This document shows, in pieces, positions 1-7,298 of a DNA stretch of 47,538 nt. Source of the stretch: Oscillospiraceae bacterium (lineage in GTDB: Bacteria; Bacillota; Clostridia; Oscillospirales; Oscillospiraceae); the NCBI GenBank assembly GCA_017452505.1, contig JAFTMI010000037.1, positions 1-47,538 on the forward strand. The letters are read 5' to 3'. A program made the translations under genes and the position numbers. The notes under the pieces are model-generated. The model made no database searches. It was not told where the DNA came from and worked only from the letters and a program-made list of their open reading frames with translations. How positions within the stretch are numbered: the stretch's first letter is position 1; every line of letters starts with the position of its first letter.

Positions 1-1377
1 GGCATCCACATATTCCATACCAAACTTCTGTGCCAGCAGCATATCGATCTGAAGGGTAACGATGGTATCTTCCTTGCCAAATACATTCTTATACTGAATA
101 TCCAGCTTAGGACCGTAGAAGGCAGCTTCGTCGATACCAACGGTGTACTCCACACCCAGGTTGTCCAGGATTTCGCCCATAACGCGCTGCGCCTCTTCCC
201 ACTGCTCGGCAGTACCCTCGTACTTGATGCCGGCACGGGCAGGATCCCACTGGGAGAAACGGAAGGTGCAGTTTTCCAGCATACCCACGGTATCCAGGCA
301 GTACTTAGCCAGCTCCAGGCAGCCACGGAACTCCTCTTCCAGCTGATCGGGGCGGAGAACCAAGTGGCCCTCGGAAATGGTGAACTGGCGGACACGGATC
401 AGACCGTGCATCTCACCGGAGTCCTCATTGCGGAACAGCGTGGAGGTTTCGCCCAAGCGCATGGGCAGGTCACGGTAGGAACGGGCCCGGTTCAGATAGA
501 CCTGGTACTGGAAGGGACAGGTCATAGGCCGCAGAGCAAAGCATTCCTTGGTCTCGTCGGTGGGATCACCCAGCACGAACATACCATCCAGGTAGTGATC
601 CCAGTGACCGGAGATCTTATACAGGTCGCTCTTGGCCATCAAGGGGGTCTTGGTCAGCAGGTAGCCACGCTTCTGCTCCTCGTCCTCCACCCAGCGCTGC
701 AGGGTCTGAATCACTCTTGCGCCCTTGGGCAGCAGGATGGGCAGGCCCTGGCCGATCTCTTCCACCGTGGTGAAGAATTCCAGCTCACGGCCCAGCTTGT
801 TGTGGTCACGCTTCAAAGCCTCTTCCTGGGCGGCCAGGTAGGCATCCAGCTCGTCCTTGGTGGGGAAGCCGATGCCGTAGATTCTCTGCAGCATCTTGCG
901 GTTAGAGTCGCCGCGCCAGTAAGCGCCGCAGGACTTGGTCAGCTTGAAGCCGTTATGGCGCAGGCGGCCGGTGTGATCCAGATGAGGGCCGGCGCACAGG
1001 TCGGTGAATTCGCCCTGGGTGTAGAAAGAGATCACAGCATCCTCGGGCAGATCTTCGATCAGTTCTACTTTGTAAGGCTCCTGCATAGACTCCATGTAGG
1101 CAATGGCTTCCGCCCGGGGCTTTTCGGTGCGCTCTAAGCGGATACGCTCCTTAATGATCTTCTTCATCTCCGCCTCGATTTGAGAAAGATGGTCGGGGGT
1201 GAAGGAGAAGGGGGCATCAAAGTCATAGTACCAGCCCTCATCGATGGCGGGGCCGATGGCCAGCTTCACTTCCGGCCACAAGCGCTTAACGGCCTGGGCC
1301 ATTACATGGGAACTGGTGTGCCAGAAGGTTTTCCGGTATTCGGGGTTGTCAAAGGTGTACAGATTTTCATCGCTCAT
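1..1377 (-). CDS. thrS: Threonyl-tRNA synthetase, N-terminal 459 residues (cut by window edge)
   Basis: Charges tRNA-Thr with threonine in the cytoplasm. The visible part starts directly with the editing (N2) domain: the HTSSH zinc-type motif lies at about residues 20-24 and CAGPH at about 128-132. The class II catalytic core follows, with the RPMTCPF segment and the motif-2 region FRNEDSGEMHGLIRVRQF. The N-terminal TGS domain of the usual roughly 640-residue enzyme is absent. The end of the catalytic domain and the anticodon-binding domain lie beyond base 1. The ATG at 1377 is chosen because an AGGAGG lies 8 bases upstream. A threonine T-box leader controls the gene. Identification is secure. 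Confidence 0.95.
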   Translation of the reverse strand, partial: MSDENLYTFDNPEYRKTFWHTSSHVMAQAVKRLWPEVKLAIGPAIDEGWYYDFDAPFSFTPDHLSQIEAEMKKIIKERIRLERTEKPRAEAIAYMESMQEPYKVELIEDLPEDAVISFYTQGEFTDLCAGPHLDHTGRLRHNGFKLTKSCGAYWRGDSNRKMLQRIYGIGFPTKDELDAYLAAQEEALKRDHNKLGRELEFFTTVEEIGQGLPILLPKGARVIQTLQRWVEDEEQKRGYLLTKTPLMAKSDLYKISGHWDHYLDGMFVLGDPTDETKECFALRPMTCPFQYQVYLNRARSYRDLPMRLGETSTLFRNEDSGEMHGLIRVRQFTISEGHLVLRPDQLEEEFRGCLELAKYCLDTVGMLENCTFRFSQWDPARAGIKYEGTAEQWEEAQRVMGEILDNLGVEYTVGIDEAAFYGPKLDIQYKNVFGKEDTIVTLQIDMLLAQKFGMEYVDA

Positions 1378-1399
1378 TTTGTTTTTCCTCCTTTTTTAT

Positions 1400-1545
1400 G
1401 GGCGCCTCTAAAAACTACCCTTTTGCGATTTGGTCGCATCTTTTCCCCCAACTCTTCACAGCTAAAAGCCCTCAATACACAAAGTATTCCGAGCTTTCCG
1501 CTGCTTGATTTGGCGTAAAATCTGCTGTCCAAATCATCAAAAAGC
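1400..1545 (-). repeat. Dispersed repeat, copy A (thrS leader)
   Basis: This stretch lies between the T-box terminator and the thrS ribosome site. It shares a degenerate block of about 100 bases with 9131-9255. The anchor is the identical 17-mer GGAATACTTTGTGTATT (minus strand, 1474-1490), followed in both copies by TGTGAAG, TTGGGG and AAAAGAT at similar spacing. It reads on the minus strand and has no coding capacity of its own that I would defend. Confidence 0.6.
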
Positions 1546-1559
1546 AGTTTGTAGAGATC

Positions 1560-1815
1560 GCCTGTGGGGAAAGGTAAAAAAATACTCCCATCCCCTGAAA
1601 GATCAGGGGTGGGATACAAAGTATTCCACGGTTCCACCCTGGTTGCAAGTTGCCTTGCCACTCATTGACGCTTTAACGGGCGCACCCGGCAGGACATTTC
1701 TTCCCTGCGGCTCAGAAGTGGTATCACACCCAACAGCTACAAGACCCTTTCACCGGACAGGTCTCTCTCTGGGAAGCCGATTCAAGCGCGCATGTCTTCA
1801 TCACAGCTTTTTGAC
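1560..1815 (-). promoter_or_regulatory. Threonine-specific T-box riboswitch leader of thrS
   Basis: Uncharged tRNA-Thr binding to this leader allows transcription into thrS. The T-box itself, AGGGTGGAACCGTG, is at 1627-1640 on the minus strand. It is followed by the competing intrinsic terminator at 1576-1626. Stem I shows the GAGAGAG and GGTGAAAGGG elements around 1745-1775. The specifier codon is most simply ACC (Thr) at 1720-1722, in the context GATACCACT. The total leader to the start codon is about 435 nt because about 200 nt, including a dispersed repeat, separate the terminator from the gene. Confidence 0.92.
1576..1626 (-). terminator. T-box intrinsic terminator
   Basis: On the minus strand CCCACCCCTGA pairs with TCAGGGGATGGG around a short loop. 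The outer ATACT/AGTAT pairs extend the stem, and a run of seven T follows. It is the off-state terminator of the thrS T-box, alternative to the antiterminator formed with 1627-1640. Confidence 0.9.
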
Positions 1816-1821
1816 TTTACA

Positions 1822-1850
1822 ACTATACCATATATATTACAAATTGTCAA
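1822..1850 (-). promoter_or_regulatory. Sigma-A promoter of the thrS leader
   Basis: TTGACA (1845-1850) and TATAGT (1822-1827) are separated by exactly 17 bases on the minus strand. Transcription would begin near 1815, at the 5' edge of the T-box stem I. Confidence 0.88.
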
Positions 1851-2061
1851 TCCTCGAGTCAAAGTGGAGGGCAGATGCGTTGTCAAGGGGGTGATTTTTC
1901 GCTTTAGTGGAGTAAAATCCCGGAAAAAGTTACAAAATCGGTTTACCATAATTGGGGTTACCGTTATTTTGGGCGCTGGGTACATAATTTTCCCTATTTT
2001 GCCAAAAATTTACAGCAAACACCAATATCTTGTGTGTAAATTGCATAGTTATCGCAAGAAA

Positions 2062-2078
2062 TTTACAAGAAGTTTACA
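2062..2078 (-). promoter_or_regulatory. Possible WalR box upstream of the 3D-domain gene
   Basis: On the minus strand the bases read TGTAAA-CTTCT-TGTAAA, a perfect match to the TGTWAH-N5-TGTWAH consensus of the essential cell-wall regulator WalR, which controls 3D-domain and autolysin genes in Bacillus. It lies about 60 bp upstream of the promoter and faces away from the gene. The AT-rich setting means it could be chance. Confidence 0.35.
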
Positions 2079-2138
2079 TAATATTTCTTGCAGAAAAACC
2101 TAAAATGTTGTCATTTTACGGCATTTTCCAGAAAAGAC

Positions 2139-2166
2139 TTGACTTTTTCAAAATTTTTGTTATAAT
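2139..2166 (+). promoter_or_regulatory. Promoter of the yabE-like gene
   Basis: TTGACT (2139-2144) and TATAAT (2161-2166) are spaced 16 bases apart. The transcript has a leader of about 95 nt that includes the small palindrome AATCCGATTTCGGATT near 2176 and two TTTGTAAC copies. I recognise no riboswitch in it. Confidence 0.8.
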
Positions 2167-2266
2167 ACCTTTGCAATCCGATTTCGGATTGTATTTCTTT
2201 GTAACTTTTTGATACCGTTTGTAACGATATCCAACACTCTGAATTTTATGAAAGGAGGTCCTTCCC

Positions 2267-3346
2267 ATGCAGTTTCTTGCTCCCTCAATGTTTCGCAAGA
2301 AGAATCGCTTTTGGGCGATGATTGCGATGCTTTTGGTGGCAGCTTGCCTGGTAGGTACCCTTTCCCACACGGCGAAAGCCGAGAATACATTTGTGATCAC
2401 CGACGGCGAGGCGGTCAAGGTTCACACCACTACCGCCACCGATCCCGCTCGGGTCCTTGCAGAAGCAGGTTTCTCCCTGACCGAGAGTGACTCCTATACC
2501 ACCACCGAAAATGACGGCGTGTCCGAGATCAACGTCCAGCGAGTGCAGAACATCACAGTGTACAACGGCAATGAGATTTTAACATCCACCACATATGGCG
2601 AGCCTCTGGGCGAGCTTCTTGACCGTTTGGGAGTCACAATTGATGAAAACGCTGTGGTTTCCGTTCCTTTGGATACCATCACCTACGCCGGTATGCAGGT
2701 TCGTATTGACAGCCTGGGCCACGCAACTGAGCGTTACACCGTAGAGGTCCCCTTTGAGACCGTTTACTGCGATGATCCTTCCCTGCCCCTGGGCGAAGAG
2801 AAGGTCTTGGTAACCGGCGTTCCCGGCCAGGCCATCCGCACCTCCTCCGTGACCTATTTGAACGGTGAGGAAAACAGCCGCACTGTCTTGGAAGAGTCCG
2901 TCACCACCGAGCCTGTGGATCAGGTGATCGCCGTGGGTACCGGCGAGCAGGTCGGCCAGGTAAATGACCAGCCCATCATTGGCAACGGTTTTATCGTCCT
3001 GCCCTCCGGTGAGGTTTTGAACTACACCCGTGCCGAAACATTTGTTGCTACCGCCTACACGCATTTCGACAGTGGCTGTGACGAGTTCACCTCCAACGGC
3101 GCTAAGGTCAAATGGGGTGTGGTTGCTGTTGACCCCAGCGTGATCCCCTACGGCACCCGGATGTTCATTGTTGCCAACGACGGTTCCTATGTCTACGGCC
3201 TCAGCACCGCAGAGGACTGCGGCGGCGATATTCAAGACCACCGCCTGGACCTGTATATGCCCACCCTGGAGCAGGCATATGCTTTCGGTGTCCGTAACTG
3301 CACCGTGTACTTCCTCGGCGGCGCCGACTGGAAAGACAACGCATAA
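2267..3346 (+). CDS. yabE: Secreted or membrane-anchored cell-wall protein with DUF348, G5 and 3D domains (YabE/Rpf-like)
   Basis: Probable peptidoglycan-acting protein of the YabE/Sps type. The order is a cytoplasmic basic start, one hydrophobic segment (about 16-32) ending in AKA, two DUF348-like repeats (about 40-140), a G5 region (about 155-235) and a C-terminal 3D domain (about 255-350). The three domain-defining aspartates are visible as AVDPSVIPYG (D289), AEDCGG (D317) and HRLDLY (D328). Length 359 aa fits the family. The ATG is preceded by AAGGAGG at 8 bases. It is followed by rsmA, as yabE often is in Firmicutes. The exact substrate (lytic transglycosylase activity) is inferred from the family. 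Confidence 0.85.
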   Translation: MQFLAPSMFRKKNRFWAMIAMLLVAACLVGTLSHTAKAENTFVITDGEAVKVHTTTATDPARVLAEAGFSLTESDSYTTTENDGVSEINVQRVQNITVYNGNEILTSTTYGEPLGELLDRLGVTIDENAVVSVPLDTITYAGMQVRIDSLGHATERYTVEVPFETVYCDDPSLPLGEEKVLVTGVPGQAIRTSSVTYLNGEENSRTVLEESVTTEPVDQVIAVGTGEQVGQVNDQPIIGNGFIVLPSGEVLNYTRAETFVATAYTHFDSGCDEFTSNGAKVKWGVVAVDPSVIPYGTRMFIVANDGSYVYGLSTAEDCGGDIQDHRLDLYMPTLEQAYAFGVRNCTVYFLGGADWKDNA

Positions 3347-3359
3347 TTTCGTTGCAAAT

Positions 3360-3401
3360 CCGCCTTTTTCGTGCTATGATAGCAGGAGAAAGGCGGTTTT
3401 T
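3360..3401 (+). terminator. Terminator-like hairpin between yabE and rsmA
   Basis: CCGCCTTT and AAAGGCGG form an 8-bp stem around a loop of about 18 nt, followed by seven T that run into the rsmA start codon. It may end yabE transcription or act as an rsmA leader hairpin, since it overlaps the rsmA ribosome site. Confidence 0.6.
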
Positions 3402-3403
3402 TT

Positions 3404-4270
3404 ATGCTTGATGTATGTGATATTCAAATTATGAAGCCATTGCTTGCAGAGCACGGCTTTCATTTTTCAAAAGCAAAGGGTCAGAACTTTCTCATCGCCC
3501 GGTGGGTGCCGGAGCGGATCGCAGAGGAAGCCGGGGTGGATGCTACTGCCGGCGTGCTGGAGATCGGCCCGGGCATCGGCCCGCTGACCCAGCAATTGGC
3601 CCTGCGGGCCGGAAAGGTCTGCGCTGTGGAGCTGGACAAGCGGTTAGAGCCCATCCTTGCCGCCACTGTGGGGGAGTTTTCCAATTTGGAAATCATTTGG
3701 GACGATGTGCTGAAGCAAAACATCCCCCAGTTGGTTGCGGAGAAATTCCCCGGCCTGCGGCCTATGGCCTGCGCCAATCTGCCCTACTACATCACCTCCC
3801 CTATCCTGTCCGCTCTGTTAGAGGCCGAGTGTTTCCAGGCGGTGACGGTGATGGTGCAGAAGGAAGTTGCCCTGCGGATCGCCGCAAAGCCCGGCACAGC
3901 GGACTACAGCGCCTTTACGGTGTTCTGTCAGTATTATGCCCAGCCGGAGATCCTCTTTGATGTACCGGCTCACTGTTTCCTGCCTCAGCCCAAGGTCACT
4001 TCCGCGGTGGTGACCCTGAAGACCTACGAGCACTGTCCCTGGGACATTGCGGACAAGACCACCTTCTTCCGCACCGTCAAGGCCAGCTTTGCTATGCGGC
4101 GGAAAAAGCTTCTCAACGGCCTGGCTGCCGGGTTCTCAGAATTAGGCAAAGAGGCTTTGGCGGAAATCATTGCCGAATGCGGCTTTGATGAAAATGTGCG
4201 GGGCGAGACCTTGTCCATTGCCCAGTTTGCAAGTCTGTCTAATGCCATTTACAGGAGAAAAGCAAAATGA
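3404..4270 (+). CDS. rsmA: 16S rRNA dimethyladenosine transferase
   Basis: Dimethylates the two adjacent adenines near the 3' end of 16S rRNA using S-adenosylmethionine, late in small-subunit assembly. The SAM-binding loop EIGPGIGPLT is at about residues 53-62. The acidic ribose-binding segment AVELDKR follows at 74-80, and the adenine-pocket motif NLPYYI is at 125-130. Length 288 aa is typical. The 3404 start uses a purine-rich site that is part of the upstream hairpin. An ATG at 3431 would also leave a full domain but has no clear ribosome site. It overlaps the next gene by ATGA and so is translationally coupled. Confidence 0.95.
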   Translation: MLDVCDIQIMKPLLAEHGFHFSKAKGQNFLIARWVPERIAEEAGVDATAGVLEIGPGIGPLTQQLALRAGKVCAVELDKRLEPILAATVGEFSNLEIIWDDVLKQNIPQLVAEKFPGLRPMACANLPYYITSPILSALLEAECFQAVTVMVQKEVALRIAAKPGTADYSAFTVFCQYYAQPEILFDVPAHCFLPQPKVTSAVVTLKTYEHCPWDIADKTTFFRTVKASFAMRRKKLLNGLAAGFSELGKEALAEIIAECGFDENVRGETLSIAQFASLSNAIYRRKAK

Positions 4271-4953
4271 TAGAATTTCTGTTCATCGACTTGGACGATA
4301 CCATTTTGGATTTCCACAAAGCAGAGCATGTGGCTTTGAAGAAAACATTGCAGTCCTTGGGGTTAGAACCCACGGACACTGTGATGAGCCGCTACAGCAA
4401 AATCAACAAGGAGCATTGGGAGCGGCTGGAACGGAAGGAAATCAGCAGGGAATTTCTGCTGGTGAGCCGGTTTGCCCAGCTGATGGAAGAATTTGGTATC
4501 GAAGTGCCAGCAGAGCTTTGTGCCCGGACTTACGAAAACAACCTGTCCATCGGTCACTATTTTATGCCCGGCGCCCGGGAGGCGGTAGAGGCCTTAAGCA
4601 AGAAGTACAAGCTCTACATTACCAGCAACGGCACCTCCAAGATCCAGGCCGGTCGGCTGGAAAGCGCCGCTATCAGCCATTTCTTCCAGGATATTTTCAT
4701 CTCCCAGGACATTGGCATCAACAAGCCGGACAAGGGCTATTTTGATCGGTGCTTTGCCCGCATTCCCGGTTTTGATCCCACAAAGGCTATGATCGTTGGC
4801 GACAGTTTGACCTCGGATATTTTGGGCGGCAAGCAGGCCGGGATATATACCTGCTGGGTCAACCCCAAGGGCGCACAACCCCGGGCGGATATCGTTCCCG
4901 ATTATGAGATTTCCTCCCTTGCGCAATTAGAAGAACTCCTGGAAACCATATAA
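4267..4953 (+). CDS. HAD-superfamily phosphatase, YjjG-like
   Basis: A 228-aa haloacid-dehalogenase hydrolase with a helical cap, nearest in look to the YjjG pyrimidine 5'-nucleotidases (house-cleaning of noncanonical nucleotides). Motif I is FIDLDDT with the nucleophile D8 and acid D10. Motif II is TSNGT near 119. The motif III lysine is in the NKPDKGYF segment. Motif IV is VGDSLTSDI. The substrate cannot be fixed from sequence. It overlaps rsmA by 4 bases and ends at a strong terminator. Confidence 0.85.
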   Translation: MIEFLFIDLDDTILDFHKAEHVALKKTLQSLGLEPTDTVMSRYSKINKEHWERLERKEISREFLLVSRFAQLMEEFGIEVPAELCARTYENNLSIGHYFMPGAREAVEALSKKYKLYITSNGTSKIQAGRLESAAISHFFQDIFISQDIGINKPDKGYFDRCFARIPGFDPTKAMIVGDSLTSDILGGKQAGIYTCWVNPKGAQPRADIVPDYEISSLAQLEELLETI

Positions 4954-4954
4954 A

Positions 4955-4981
4955 ATAGCCACCCCAATGGGGTGGCTTTTC
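4955..4981. terminator. Bidirectional terminator
   Basis: AGCCACCCC (4957-4965) and GGGGTGGCT (4969-4977) form a perfect 9-bp stem with a 3-base loop. A T run on the plus strand and an A run at the other side serve the two convergent genes. Confidence 0.9.
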
Positions 4982-6250
4982 TTATACCGTTACTTTTCTG
5001 CGTTTTTTCAGCTTATACAGTTCCTCGGCGGCCAGGCGGGTCTTTGCTACCACATCTCCGTCCTTGGGGAAGCAGTAATACAGGGCATCGTGATTGCCGA
5101 TGCAGATCACATCGCCGATCTCATACCAATAGTAATCTGAGTACAGGCTATAGCAGGCCAGCGGGCCTTGCTCGTATTGGAGCTTGCCGTCGCAGCCGGT
5201 GAGGCGGAAGCCGTTTTCATCGTGGATAAGCTTGCCCTCACCCACCATATAGAGGGCCTTGGTATTTACCAAAATGCCGATGTCCACATCTTTCTCTAAG
5301 CGATAAGTACCCTCTTCCAGCTCCTTACGGACCTGCTGACGCTGCCAGGCATACCAATTGGGGATATGGGTAAAGGCAGCGCCCTCGGCCTGCAGATAGC
5401 CATGCTCGTCCAAGGTATAGACCTTGCCGCAGTTTTTGCAGGTAAGGGTGATTCCATCGCCTACCGTTTGACCCTCAGTATTGCAGTGGGGGCATTTGTA
5501 CAGAATGCGGTTTAAGCCGTCAGCCCGGAAGGGCTCGTCTACCACGATTTTATTCTCCTGCTGATAGCGGAAGTTATCAAAGGAGAATGCCGCGTCTAAA
5601 CGGGCATCCAGCTCCGCTACGGTCAGTTCTTTCAACTCTTCTTTCGTAGCCAGGCAGGTCACATCTGCCCGGACGGTGACTTTCCGCTTTTGCAGGCAGT
5701 TGTACAGGGGATCCCGGGCAAAAGCGCCCTGGGTGATCACCGTTACCACCGGCACATTCAGCTTTTTCAGCAACACGCCCATTTTCCGGGGCAAGGGGGT
5801 AGCTGTGCCGTCAAAGGAATAGCTGGCCTCCGGGTACATCAGCACACTGACCTTTTTCTTCTTCAGCAGATATTCCATATCCCGGATCAGGCTCACATCG
5901 CTGACAAACTTCTGGGTAGGAATGCATCCCAGCAGCCGCATCAGCCAGTTTTTGCCCACAAAGCCGTCAGAGGTGCAGACAATGCCGTAGCGCTTGGGGA
6001 AAAAGATCCGGGAAACGATTTTCAAGTCAATGAAGCTGGAATGGTTCATCAGTATCAGACAAGGTTCGTTCTTATGGATTTTCTCCATTCCGTGGGTCTT
6101 ATAGGTGAATTTGGTGGGAAACAGGTCGAAAACAGCCAGCACACGCACCACAAGCTGCAGCAAAAGCAGGGGTTTTATGGGGTTACAATGCTTAGACCGG
6201 GGCAGGGCCATTACTTTTTCGTAGGGAAGCCGTTTGGTTTTGATTTTCAT
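4982..6250 (-). CDS. PlsC-like lysophospholipid acyltransferase with zinc ribbon and extra C-terminal domain
   Basis: The N-terminal 230 residues are a 1-acyl-glycerol-3-phosphate acyltransferase-type domain at the membrane. The catalytic NHX4D motif is NHSSFID (H70, D75), followed by the second motif YPEAS at about 138-142. A four-cysteine zinc ribbon (C251, C254, C269, C272) and about 140 residues of unassigned C-terminal domain follow, so at 422 aa the protein is nearly twice a plain PlsC. It probably acylates a lysophospholipid or related glycerolipid; the role of the tail is unknown. The ribosome site is weak. Its own promoter is at 6291-6319. Confidence 0.8.
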   Translation of the reverse strand: MKIKTKRLPYEKVMALPRSKHCNPIKPLLLLQLVVRVLAVFDLFPTKFTYKTHGMEKIHKNEPCLILMNHSSFIDLKIVSRIFFPKRYGIVCTSDGFVGKNWLMRLLGCIPTQKFVSDVSLIRDMEYLLKKKKVSVLMYPEASYSFDGTATPLPRKMGVLLKKLNVPVVTVITQGAFARDPLYNCLQKRKVTVRADVTCLATKEELKELTVAELDARLDAAFSFDNFRYQQENKIVVDEPFRADGLNRILYKCPHCNTEGQTVGDGITLTCKNCGKVYTLDEHGYLQAEGAAFTHIPNWYAWQRQQVRKELEEGTYRLEKDVDIGILVNTKALYMVGEGKLIHDENGFRLTGCDGKLQYEQGPLACYSLYSDYYWYEIGDVICIGNHDALYYCFPKDGDVVAKTRLAAEELYKLKKRRKVTV

Positions 6251-6290
6251 TGCGGGGTACCTACTCTTTCTTTTTTTACCCCATCATTTT

Positions 6291-6319
6291 ACTATATTCG
6301 ATGTTTTTTGGCAAGACAA
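6291..6319 (-). promoter_or_regulatory. Promoter of the acyltransferase gene
   Basis: On the minus strand TTGTCT (6314-6319) and TATAGT (6291-6296) are 17 bases apart. The start would be about 40 nt before the coding region. The palindromes at 6325-6399 lie immediately upstream. Confidence 0.65.
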
Positions 6320-6324
6320 AAATC

Positions 6325-6359
6325 CTTGTAGGGGAGGGATATTATCCCTCCCCTACAAG
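6325..6359. repeat. Perfect 35-bp palindrome (17-bp arms)
   Basis: Arms read CTTGTAGGGGAGGGATA and its exact complement around a single central base. It is not placed as a terminator: no T run follows on either strand. The GTAGGGGAGGG core recurs at 35352-35405, which suggests a dispersed intergenic palindrome family. Confidence 0.85.
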
Positions 6360-6378
6360 CATTCTCTTTTAAAATTTC

Positions 6379-6399
6379 GGGAGGCATAGTATGCCTCCC
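6379..6399. repeat. Perfect 21-bp palindrome (10-bp arms)
   Basis: GGGAGGCATA, one base, then its complement. It is the second of three consecutive hairpins between jag and the acyltransferase gene and has no T run. Confidence 0.8.
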
Positions 6400-6415
6400 C
6401 TAATATCCACACTAC

Positions 6416-6452
6416 ACAAAAAACAGGAGAGGTTTCCCTCTCCTGCTTTTTG
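6416..6452 (-). terminator. Terminator of the rpmH-jag operon
   Basis: On the minus strand AGCAGGAGAGGG pairs with CCTCTCCTG around a short A-rich loop and is followed by a run of T directly after the jag stop codon. The plus strand also has a T run, so it may work both ways. Confidence 0.85.
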
Positions 6453-6453
6453 A

Positions 6454-7296
6454 TTAGCGAACGTATTCGATGACGACCCGGCGGTTGGGCTCGGTGCCAA
6501 TGGAATAGGTGGTGATGCGGTCGGTGTCCTGCAAGGTTGCGTGGATCACGTGGCGCTCGTAAGCGTTCATAGGCTCTAAGGTGGTGCGGCGGTGAGCCTT
6601 CAGCACCTGCTGAGCCTTCTTATTGGCATAACGGCGCAGGGAGTCCTCGCGCTTGCGGCGATAGCACTCAGCATCCACATTGATGCGGATATGACCCTCA
6701 ACACCGCGGTTGACGGTGTAGTTGGCCAGGTGCTGCAGGGCATCCAGGGTATCGCCACGACGGCCGATGAGATAACCCAAGTCCTCACCGGTGAGCTCTA
6801 CCATATAGGTGTTGTCCTCGCCCTTCCAGGCGTGGGGAACAGCATCGGAGCCCATATGCTCCAGCAGGCCCTTCAGGAAGACCTCGATCTTCTCCTCCAC
6901 AGAACCGGGAGCGGCGGGGGCGTACTCCTTGGGCTCGGCCTTAACCGCAGCCTTGGGGGCTTCTGCCTTCTTTGCAGGCTTGGGAGCTTCCGCCTTTGCG
7001 GGCTTGGGCTCAGCCTTGGGGGCTTCCACCTTGGGCTCTTCCTTGGGCACAAACTTGGCCTTGGGCTTGGAACGGGAAGCGGAAGACAGCGCTACCTTGG
7101 GTGCTTCGGGTTCGGGATCGGGTGCTTCATAAGTCACCTGCACCTTGGCAGGGGTCGCGCCAAAGCCCAGGAAACCGGCCTTGGCCTGGGACAGCACCTG
7201 AACGGAAACATTGTCCCGATCCAGTCCCAGCTGGGCAAGGGCATTTTCGATGGCAGCATCGATGGTTTTGCCCGTAGTTACAATGGTCTTTTCCAT
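6454..7296 (-). CDS. jag: RNA-binding protein Jag (KhpB)
   Basis: Cytoplasmic RNA-binding protein linked to cell-wall and division control, usually co-transcribed with yidC. It has a Jag-N domain (about 1-55, with the KAGFLGFGA segment), a Lys/Ala/Pro-rich low-complexity linker (about 60-125), a KH domain around the GYLIGRRGDTLDALQ motif, and a C-terminal R3H domain ending in RRVVIEYVR. Length is 280 aa, long because of the linker. It lies two bases after yidC and ends the operon, followed by a terminator. The mnmE/mnmG genes often found next are not here. Confidence 0.93.
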   Translation of the reverse strand: MEKTIVTTGKTIDAAIENALAQLGLDRDNVSVQVLSQAKAGFLGFGATPAKVQVTYEAPDPEPEAPKVALSSASRSKPKAKFVPKEEPKVEAPKAEPKPAKAEAPKPAKKAEAPKAAVKAEPKEYAPAAPGSVEEKIEVFLKGLLEHMGSDAVPHAWKGEDNTYMVELTGEDLGYLIGRRGDTLDALQHLANYTVNRGVEGHIRINVDAECYRRKREDSLRRYANKKAQQVLKAHRRTTLEPMNAYERHVIHATLQDTDRITTYSIGTEPNRRVVIEYVR

Positions 7297-7298
7297 TT

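Noticed and set aside
1374-1661. 95-codon minus-strand frame upstream of thrS
   Set aside because: It lies across the T-box and the dispersed repeat; similarity to the frame at 9099-9290 comes from the shared repeat DNA, not from a protein.
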